Assembly: GCA_944324195.1 (NCBI GenBank)
Contig: CALUVJ010000009.1
Coordinates: 1-36,160, forward strand
Origin: Candidatus Gastranaerophilales bacterium
GTDB lineage: Bacteria > Cyanobacteriota > Vampirovibrionia > Gastranaerophilales > Gastranaerophilaceae
Length of the DNA stretch: 36,160 nt
Reading direction: 5' to 3'
The translations under genes were made by a program, and so were the position numbers. The notes under the pieces are model-generated. The model made no database searches. It was given only the letters and a program-made list of their open reading frames with translations, and had not been told where the DNA came from. This document shows positions 16,085 to 23,600 of the stretch, in pieces; the first letter of the stretch is position 1; each line of letters opens with the position of its first letter.

Positions 16085-16960
16085 ATGGCAAAAACAAATT
16101 TAAAGGAACAAAAAAGTCCTAAAAAAGGCAATTTAAAAGTCGTTGATGACAATGCGGTAAAAACAACCGCTTATAGTGATATTAATTTGAAGAAATGGCA
16201 GGAATATGACCATATTAAAACGGATACTTTATGGGAATTTCCGCAAAGAGCAAAAGAGGGCGGGCATTCAAACGAATACCACGGGAATTATATTCCTCAA
16301 ATTGCTCAACAAATTTATGAACGCTATACAAAAAAAGATGATATTGTTCTTGATTTATTTTTCGGCTCAGGTACTTCCGGCATTGAAGCTATTAATATGC
16401 AAAGACGCTGTATTGGTGTTGAGTTAAAAGAAGAACTTGCTGAATCAGTTTCTGAAAAGTTTACACCAAAACAGCTTGTAACAGATGTTAATATTATTTG
16501 TGCAGATTCCGCAAGTGAAATTGCAAAAGAAAAAATTCAGGCAAGACTCGATATTATGGGCAGAAAACAGGCGCAGCTTCTTATGCTTCATCCGCCTTAT
16601 GATGATATTATCAAGTTTTCTGATAAAAAAGAAGATTTATCAAATTGTGCAACTACTGAAGAATTTTATAACCTGTTTGAAAAAGTTGCTAAAAATGGAT
16701 ACGATTTGCTGGAAAAAGGACGCTTTGCCTGCCTTATTATCGGTGATAAATACGCTCATTCTCAGCATATTCCTTTGGGTTTTGAATGTATGGCCAGAAT
16801 GAATAAACTCGGGTTTATTACAAAAGCTATAATTATTAAAGATATTCAAGGCAACGAAAGAGCTAAAGGTAAAACTGCCAATTTATGGCGCTACAGAGCG
16901 TTAGCCGGCGGTTTTTATATCTTTAAGCACGAATACGTTATGGTTTTCCAGAAAGTATAA
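16085..16960 (+). CDS. Orphan N4/N6-type DNA methyltransferase with HPPY motif
   Basis: 291 residues from ATG 16085, preceded by GGGGAAGAG; a TTG at 16073 is the weaker alternative. AdoMet motif I is LDLFFGSGTSG (89-99), preceded by HGNYIPQIAQQIYERY, as in site-specific adenine or cytosine-N4 methylases. The catalytic motif IV reads LHPPYDD (H169-P-P-Y172), where D, N or S is normal in the first position. Motif I precedes IV, and a variable target-recognition-like part follows. No restriction enzyme or specificity subunit is nearby, so it is an orphan methylase or possibly an RNA methylase. Acceptor base and target sequence cannot be read. Confidence 0.75.
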   Translation: MAKTNLKEQKSPKKGNLKVVDDNAVKTTAYSDINLKKWQEYDHIKTDTLWEFPQRAKEGGHSNEYHGNYIPQIAQQIYERYTKKDDIVLDLFFGSGTSGIEAINMQRRCIGVELKEELAESVSEKFTPKQLVTDVNIICADSASEIAKEKIQARLDIMGRKQAQLLMLHPPYDDIIKFSDKKEDLSNCATTEEFYNLFEKVAKNGYDLLEKGRFACLIIGDKYAHSQHIPLGFECMARMNKLGFITKAIIIKDIQGNERAKGKTANLWRYRALAGGFYIFKHEYVMVFQKV

Positions 16961-16981
16961 GGGGGAAATATATTAGGCTAA

Positions 16982-17296
16982 ATGCAGCGTTGCCGGCTTA
17001 ATGATATTATGTTAAAAAATACCGCAGACGGGCTTATTATAAAGATTAAAATTGTACCTAATTCTTCGAAAAATGAGATTATTCTGGAAGATGAATTTAT
17101 TAAAGTTAAAGTTACGGCGCAGCCAATCGAAAATAAAGCTAACAAAGCTTTAATAGAGTTTTTATCAAAAGAATTTAAAATTCCCAAATCCCAAATAGAA
17201 ATAGTAAAAGGCACAACTTCAAAAGAAAAAACTTTGTTTATTTCCATAAAAGATGAAAATAAAAAATCAAATATAATTTCACAATTGACAAAATAG
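16982..17296 (+). CDS. DUF167/YggU family protein
   Basis: 104 residues from ATG 16982; the family pattern begins at M10 (ATG 17009, LKNTADGLIIKIKIVPNSSK), so the shorter 95-residue form is equally likely, and neither has a well-placed RBS. Family features: IVPNSSKNEI, IKVKVTAQPIENKANKALI (where the family has P...G.AN..L), FLSKEFKIPKSQIEIVKGTTSKEK. The small alpha/beta fold has no established biochemical role. It is followed by two further genes in the same direction at short distance. Confidence 0.8.
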   Translation: MQRCRLNDIMLKNTADGLIIKIKIVPNSSKNEIILEDEFIKVKVTAQPIENKANKALIEFLSKEFKIPKSQIEIVKGTTSKEKTLFISIKDENKKSNIISQLTK

Positions 17297-17340
17297 AGTA
17301 AAAAATATACTATTATATATAAAAGAGGAAACAATGTTGT

Positions 17341-17643
17341 ATGCATAAGCGCTGGTATGATATAGATCCGACAGTTAGTCTGGCAGTAAGTTTGATGAGA
17401 AATGCTAATATAATGACGCAATATGATTGTGCAGATTTAATTGTTGCACGCTCAAAAGAAAACGGGATAGATTTAGCTGACAACATATTGACTGACGCTT
17501 TTTCATATGTATTACGACGCTGGTATGATACAGACCAAAAAATTGCAGAAGCTTTTGAATATTTGAAGTGTTTACCGCAAGATGTACAAAAAGAAGTGGC
17601 TCTTGAACTTATAAATTTGCTGCAGGAAGCTGAAATAAAATAA
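17341..17643 (+). CDS. Hypothetical protein with two internal repeats
   Basis: 100 residues, not recognised. Two halves each open with the same motif: KRWYDIDPTVSLAVSLM (3-19) and RRWYDTDQKIAEAFEYL (59-75), followed by helical stretches. The protein is probably all-helical and cytoplasmic. A GAGG lies 12 bases before the ATG. It ends two bases before the ATG of the antiporter gene, so the two are probably translated together. Function unknown. Confidence 0.75.
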   Translation: MHKRWYDIDPTVSLAVSLMRNANIMTQYDCADLIVARSKENGIDLADNILTDAFSYVLRRWYDTDQKIAEAFEYLKCLPQDVQKEVALELINLLQEAEIK

Positions 17644-17645
17644 AA

Positions 17646-18962
17646 ATGGCAACTCTGATACACTTATGTACAAATCCGGCTTTTATATCAATAATATTAT
17701 TGTGTGTTTTATGTGTTAGAAAAATCAATGTGCTGCTTGCGATTATAATTTCAACTCTGGCAGCCGGCTACGCTGCAGGGTTAAACAGCACGCATATAAT
17801 GAATACTTTTATTTCCGGCATGGGCGGAAACTCAGAAACGGCATTGAGTTATATTTTGCTAGGAGCTTTTGCTGCAACGATGGCACACTCCGGATTTACG
17901 GATGTTATTTCTAATAAAATTACCAGTATTGTTAACGGTAAGAAAATGCTCCTATTAGCAATTCTTACCCTAATAGCGATGGCTTCGCAAAACATTGTAC
18001 CGATTCATATCGCATTTATTCCGATTATCATACCGCCGCTTTTGGGAATAATGAATAAACTTAAAATTGATCGCCGGGCAGTTGCCTGCGTACTTGCATT
18101 TGGTTTAAAAATGCCATACATAGTAATACCGGCCGGATTTGGGTTGATTTTCCAAAACCTTATTGCTGATAATATGGTCCAAAACGGTGTAAACGTTCTA
18201 AGGGGTGATATTTGGAAAGATACATTGATTTTAGGTGCAGGTATGCTTGCAGGACTTCTGATTTCTGTGTTTATAACTTACAGAAAACCAAGAGTCTACG
18301 AAGATAAAAAAGTATTAGCAGAAAATACAGGTGATTCAAAATTTCTGCCAAAGCACTGGCTTGTTATTCTCGCTGCAGTAGTAACTTTCGTGGTTCAATT
18401 AATTACAAAATCTCTGCCTCTCGGCGCACTGGTAGGCCTCGGAATTATATTTTCATTTAAAGTTATACCTCAGGATAAAATGGATCATATGATGAATGAA
18501 GGGGTTTATCTTATGGGATACATTGCCTTTGTAATGCTTGTTGCTGCGGGTTTTGCGGATGTTTTGAAAGAGACCGGCGCTATAGAAAGTCTTGTTAATA
18601 CAGTTCTCCCGCTTCTGCCTGCAAATATATATATTACATCACTAATAATACTTATTATCGGATTATTTATAACAATAGGAATTGGCACTTCGTTCGGCAC
18701 AATTCCTATTCTTGCGGTTTTATTTATTCCTGTTTGTATAAAGCAAGGTTTCAATGTTTCCCAAATGGTAGTTTTACTTGCCGCTGCCGCTGCACTTGGT
18801 GATGCCGGCTCTCCTGCTTCTGATACAACTCTGGGGCCGACTTCCGGACTTAATGCGGACGGGCAGCATAATCACATTTATGATACCTGTATTCCGACCT
18901 TTTTGCATTACAACATCGCTTTAATCTTATTTGCATTGCTGGGAATCTGGCTATTTCACTAA
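17646..18962 (+). CDS. YuiF-like Na+/H+ antiporter-family membrane transporter
   Basis: 438 residues, with about eleven to twelve hydrophobic segments and no signal peptide. It resembles the Na+/H+ antiporter family branch that includes Bacillus YuiF (proposed amino-acid/histidine uptake): conserved ASQNIVPIHIAFIPIIIPPL, LKMPYIVIPAGFG, GIGTSFGTIPILA and GDAGSPASDTTLGPTSGLNADGQ in the last third. These re-entrant-loop-like Gly/Pro/Thr-rich segments mark ion-coupled transport. Its real substrate (ion or amino acid) is undecided. The stop codon abuts the convergent coiled-coil gene with no base between. Confidence 0.83.
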   Translation: MATLIHLCTNPAFISIILLCVLCVRKINVLLAIIISTLAAGYAAGLNSTHIMNTFISGMGGNSETALSYILLGAFAATMAHSGFTDVISNKITSIVNGKKMLLLAILTLIAMASQNIVPIHIAFIPIIIPPLLGIMNKLKIDRRAVACVLAFGLKMPYIVIPAGFGLIFQNLIADNMVQNGVNVLRGDIWKDTLILGAGMLAGLLISVFITYRKPRVYEDKKVLAENTGDSKFLPKHWLVILAAVVTFVVQLITKSLPLGALVGLGIIFSFKVIPQDKMDHMMNEGVYLMGYIAFVMLVAAGFADVLKETGAIESLVNTVLPLLPANIYITSLIILIIGLFITIGIGTSFGTIPILAVLFIPVCIKQGFNVSQMVVLLAAAAALGDAGSPASDTTLGPTSGLNADGQHNHIYDTCIPTFLHYNIALILFALLGIWLFH

Positions 18963-19394
18963 TTAGCCGTTCAAGCCGTAGTTAAAGTCCTCTTGAATGT
19001 TGCTTGAAAGCATAGACTTCATTGATTCCATATAAGCATTAACTTCTTCCAATTCAGCACTGGCGGTTGTAATCTGTGCATCTATAACAGTTTCCCAAGC
19101 AGTTAACTGATCAAATTCTTCTTGATATTTTGCAGTTAATTTATCTATTTCTTCTTCAAAATCCGGAATCTCTGTATAGTCTGTATATAATTCTTGTAAA
19201 TCAGCATCGCCTTCAAACATTTCTTTGTAATATTCTCTGATGGATCTTGTTTCAGAATTTTTTAAAGACTGAACATCGCCTTGAGAATAAGAAGCTAATG
19301 TTTTTTGAGCCTGATACTCAGTTATTTCAAGGTTTAACTGGTTTCTTCTCAACTTATAGCTTAATAATGTTTCGTGTAAATTTGCGATTGCCAT
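18963..19394 (-). CDS. Unknown coiled-coil protein
   Basis: 143 residues, acidic, almost entirely helical with heptad-like stretches (about 1-50 and 75-135) and a short non-helical end (NIQEDFNYGLNG). No signal peptide, no membrane segment. The length and build resemble small chaperones or accessory proteins of export systems, but no motif proves it. The upstream minus strand shows ACTTTATATATA about 30 bases before the start, similar to the element at 11681 and 31256. It converges with the antiporter, the stop codons being adjacent. Confidence 0.75.
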   Translation of the reverse strand: MAIANLHETLLSYKLRRNQLNLEITEYQAQKTLASYSQGDVQSLKNSETRSIREYYKEMFEGDADLQELYTDYTEIPDFEEEIDKLTAKYQEEFDQLTAWETVIDAQITTASAELEEVNAYMESMKSMLSSNIQEDFNYGLNG

Positions 19395-19483
19395 TTAATA
19401 TCACCATCTTTTTTAGTCTTACATATATATAAAGTATTTAAAAAAGAGGTAATTTCATTGCTTTAAAAATGTGTTACAAAAGT

Positions 19484-20008
19484 TTACAATTCTTTTAAAT
19501 TCTCTTGTTTATATGCATTGACGGCAAGTGTATCGCAGCGTTCATTGTATTCATGCCCGGCATGTCCTTTTACCCAGATGAATTCAACTTCGTGCAGTGC
19601 TTTTGCATTAAGAAGTCTTTTCCATAAATCAACGTTTTTAACCGGTGTTTTTCCGGCAGTTTTCCATCCTTTTTTAATCCAGCCTTCAATCCAATGGTTG
19701 TTAAAAGCATCTACAACGTATTTACTGTCAGAATATAGTTTTACCGAACACGGCTTTTTAAGAGCTTCAAGACCGACGATAACCGCCATTAATTCCATTT
19801 GATTGTTTGTTACACATCTATAACCTTCTGACAATTCTTTTTCGTGTTTTATTCCGTCAGAATCTATATGTACTAAAATGGTGCCGTAGCCGCCGGGTCC
19901 CGGATTTCCGCTGCATGCACCATCTGTATAAATATCTACTTTTACCTTATCTGTCACTTTTTTCACCAATAACTTTAAGAAAACAGAATTATTCGGGGTT
20001 CTGTTCAA
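19484..20008 (-). CDS. rnhA: Ribonuclease HI
   Basis: 174 residues as drawn from TTG 20008, 11 bases after the preceding gene. In-frame GTG codons at residues 15 and 18 would give the more usual N-terminus close to VDIYTDGACSGNPG, and the first 15-20 residues may not be translated. Catalytic residues D29, E72, D94 and D159 and the mobile H149 (KGHAGHEYNERCD) are all present. It degrades RNA in RNA-DNA hybrids in the cytoplasm. It seems to share a transcript with the small HEAT-like gene upstream. Confidence 0.93.
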   Translation of the reverse strand: MNRTPNNSVFLKLLVKKVTDKVKVDIYTDGACSGNPGPGGYGTILVHIDSDGIKHEKELSEGYRCVTNNQMELMAVIVGLEALKKPCSVKLYSDSKYVVDAFNNHWIEGWIKKGWKTAGKTPVKNVDLWKRLLNAKALHEVEFIWVKGHAGHEYNERCDTLAVNAYKQENLKEL

Positions 20009-20019
20009 AGATTAAAAAA

Positions 20020-20301
20020 CTATGCTGCAACACCTTTGATTTCAGAAATAAGGTATTTAGCAACCCATTCAAAGTCTTTATTGTTATTAGCGGCTTTTTT
20101 AAGGTATTCAACAGAAGCTTCACCAATTCTGATAAGAGTCATTGCAACAACACCGCGTTTAACGCCTCTTACTAATTGAAGCTGGTGAACAAGTTCCGGC
20201 ACAACAGCTTTGCCCTGATCAACAAGAATATTTTCTATTTTATTTTTAGTTGTATTATCTGCTGTTTCTAATTTGCCAAGAATTTCTTCTACTGATTGCA
20301 T
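20020..20301 (-). CDS. Small HEAT-repeat-like protein
   Basis: 93 residues. The start is ATG 20301: AAGGAG lies 6 bases before it, and the upstream in-frame ATG (20316) includes that RBS in its own codons, so it is not the start. The middle (VVPELVHQLQLVRGVKRGVV, then MTLIRIGEASVEYLKKA) has the amphipathic helix pair of a HEAT or armadillo repeat. No catalytic motif is seen. Probably a protein-binding adaptor. It leads the rnhA transcript. Confidence 0.75.
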   Translation of the reverse strand: MQSVEEILGKLETADNTTKNKIENILVDQGKAVVPELVHQLQLVRGVKRGVVAMTLIRIGEASVEYLKKAANNNKDFEWVAKYLISEIKGVAA

Positions 20302-20380
20302 TTTTTTCTCCTTCATATTTTCTTTATCCTTTGCAATTTTATTATATACTGATTTTTTATAAAAACAGGATTTCCTTACA

Positions 20381-20406
20381 TAATCTTAATATCAATATTA
20401 AGATTA
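20381..20406. repeat. 26-base palindrome
   Basis: TAATCTTAATAT / ATATTAAGATTA separated by two bases. It lies between the 59-residue gene and the HEAT-like gene, without a T-run on either strand. Operator or weak terminator are both possible. Confidence 0.6.
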
Positions 20407-20441
20407 ATTAAGGTTGAAATATAAAGAGAGAGACGCAAAAG

Positions 20442-20621
20442 TTAATTCCAGTCCAGAGTGTATTTCCCGGATTTTATAAGTTTTGCTTTATACGCAATTG
20501 CATCATTTGTATTCAAATTTTTTAATTTTTCAATATCTTCCGGATAAAATTTAATTTTTGATACAATTATTCCGGAGGAATCGCCTTCTCTGGTTATTGA
20601 TTCGGGTGTATAATCATTCAT
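20442..20621 (-). CDS. 59-residue protein directly downstream of the ADP-ribosyltransferase gene
   Basis: Reads from ATG 20621 to TAA at 20442. It begins MNDYTPESITREGDSSG and ends KSGKYTLDWN; it has nine acidic and nine basic residues and no signal peptide or membrane segment. GAGGG inside the last codons of the large gene is 6 bases before the ATG, and only two bases separate the large gene's stop from it, so it should be translated by coupling. It was not recognised as any family. Its position fits a cognate immunity/antitoxin protein or a small chaperone of the large protein; both are inference. It is short, so a chance frame cannot be excluded, but RBS and spacing argue for a real gene. 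Confidence 0.6.
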   Translation of the reverse strand: MNDYTPESITREGDSSGIIVSKIKFYPEDIEKLKNLNTNDAIAYKAKLIKSGKYTLDWN

Positions 20622-20623
20622 AA

Positions 20624-23600
20624 TTAACCCTCGCTTACTCGTTTAATTTTTTCATAAGGTGTTTGACGTACAATCGCTTCTATTACCCACAAATTCTTCA
20701 CATCATCGAAATGTGCTCCTGTAATTACCAAATATGAGTCTCTCTGCAAAATAACTTCATATTCTTCTATATGATGGGTATTAAAATCTTCAACAAATGC
20801 TCCTTTTGTTTCGCCTGGAATATCTATTTTCCACAATATTGCACCATTAGGGTTACCACCCGAGTGACCTGCTGGATCTTTTTTAGCCCATTCCTCACTA
20901 AAGTTTCTATTTAGAGACGTTGACATAAATCTTTCCTGCTTCACAGCATTACCTATAAGATACTTATTTACAAAATTTGCAATTTCCTGTTTTGAAGCAC
21001 CCTTCTTTACTAACGTTTGAAGTACTTGACCTGCATCCATACCATTAGGTAGTTTTAGATTTTTTAATGATGCATTATATTGTTCTCCTCTATATGATGT
21101 TATTCTTCTATTAATAGTTTGCGTATTCAAATAATCAGTAAGATTATTTATATATGAACCTGTAGGATGATATATATTATGTGTACTTAATGCTGTATTT
21201 ATGGATGTTGAATTGATTTTGTAGCTATATATTGCATTTACTGCATTATTTTGTTTCTGACATATATTGTTTACTACAACACTCCAAGTTCTCTCATCCA
21301 TATTTAGATAGAAATCTAACGACCCGTGTTTTCTAATTAGCTTTGCAAATGCAGCTAACTTATCAATATTTCGACCTTTGTCTAATAAAAATGTACTTTC
21401 CCATAACTTTCTATATTTACCATCGCATTTATTAATTAAAGCAACAATATTTTTATAATCAGTAGAATCTAACTCCAAATCCATCTTATGCACTTTATTA
21501 ATATAATAAGAATCCTGAATTGTTCCATTTGGAAACATATCCTTAACTTCACTTGTCTTAATTGGTTTGGATATATTTAAACTTGCCATTGTCCCATATG
21601 TAGAAGTATCTTTAAATATATACACACCATTTTTCTTGGTTACAACCAAATGTTGATGGGAAACTCCATTTGAACTTGAACCCATCTTATATTTTGCATT
21701 ACCCTCAAATGAACCGATAGTAAAGCTTTCACCTTCTTTCAGGTTTTTAAGCATATTGGCAAGTCTCGGTTCTGATAAATCCAGTGAAACAAGAGGACCT
21801 AATGATAATTGGGTGTGTTTATTGCTTGCTAAATCAACAACAAATACATCTCCGCGCTTAAAGTTTTGCTCGGAGTAAGCGCAGTTCAAAACTTTGCCTT
21901 TATATTGAGCGGCCGTCTTTTTCAGAACGTTATTGTTGACAGGAACCATGTTATCATATGGTGTTCCGATGACTTTATTCTTCAAGCCGACCGAAGAAGC
22001 TTTATTATCCAGTTTTGTTGTTAAATCTGATAGAATATCGCCGTAATTTGAAAAGTGTTTTTGTATAGATTTAAAGATTTTATCGTATTTTTTCTCTGTA
22101 GACATATTGTCTATAGAATCAATAATTTTATTATAGAGTTTTGCTAATTTTTTGCCGGCAAGTGCTTCTACTTTTACAAGATTTAATGCGGATTCTTTTA
22201 TGTTTAAATTTAATTGTTTTACTTTATCTATAAGCAGATTTAATAAATCCACCATTACATCAGTAAATTCTTTAAATTTAGTTGTAATAATTGTCTTAAT
22301 TTTTTCAAAATCATTGACGGTTTTAATATTATTGATTGAATTTACTACTATTTCGTGCAAATTGTATAAGTCTTTACCAAGTTCATTTTTCAACTCTTGC
22401 TTTACAAGCATTTCTGCTTCGGCGTCTGTTTTTACAGCTGCAGGCGGGGTGCTTTCAGGTTTTATACTTTTAAGTTTTAAATCTTCAATCTCATATCCTT
22501 GCTTTTTTAGAAGTCCTTCGATTTCTTTCATTTGTTTTATATACTGAGTTTTTACTTTAAAATCAATACCTGCAGTGATAGTTTGTTTATGCAAATGATT
22601 ATATTCATCAAGTAACTCTTCGGCATTCATTTGTAAATAGGTTGTATGTTTTGAGCTGCCTTTTCTAAAATTCAATGACGAAAGGGCGCTGCCAGTTCCG
22701 CTTAAAATAACATTCGACATAACTCCTTCAAGAGAAACCGTTCCGCTTTCGACATATTCTTGCGCAACACCGATAGCTGTATCAGCTGCTATGTTTACGG
22801 CAGATCTTCCCAATGCAGCCACTTTGCTGGCTCCTGTTATAACCGTTTTTGCATACACACCTGCCGCTCCGCCGGCTAATACGGATACTCCATCCCAGGC
22901 AGCATTTTTTGCAATTTCTTGCAAATCACCATCACGTAAACCGACATCAGAAGAAGTTCTGTCACTTATTCCTACCAGCAGACTTGCTATAGTTGCACCG
23001 GCTGCACCTACTAAAATTGAACTCGTTCCCCCCGTAAATGGTACCATATATGCTGCAACTATACCGCCTATTGCGGCTGTAACCGCTTTTACAATGCTGC
23101 CGCCCAAGTTTTGGGAGTTATTGTATTTTGCAACCCTTTGGGCAATATTATTATCGACGCCAAAAGCTCCAGTATAATTGTGTTCTGAGGGACTATCAAC
23201 ATATGCTGCTATATTCCAAGGTCTAAAGTCAACTTGGAATAAATCTTTGAATATTTTTTTAAATCCTTCGTAATCTCCATTTTGCATACATGCTTCTAGT
23301 CTTTTTACCTGGCTTGCGTAATTTTCCAGTTCCTTTGCAACAACTTCGGCTCTGTTTTTGGAACCCCAAAGGATACTTATTGCATCGGCGGCTTCTGCTG
23401 TCCAGCCTTGTTCCCGTATTTGTTTATCAAAAGCTGCTTTTGCGTTTTTATACATTTCATTTAAAAGCATCAATGTTGCTTTCATGGCAGTTTTAGGCTC
23501 TGTCCGAATCTTATCAAGAGCCTGCTCTTTAGCAACTTCTTCATCACAAATGTTTCCGTTTACATCCATGTAGTGATAATTGAGATCTTTGTCCATGACA

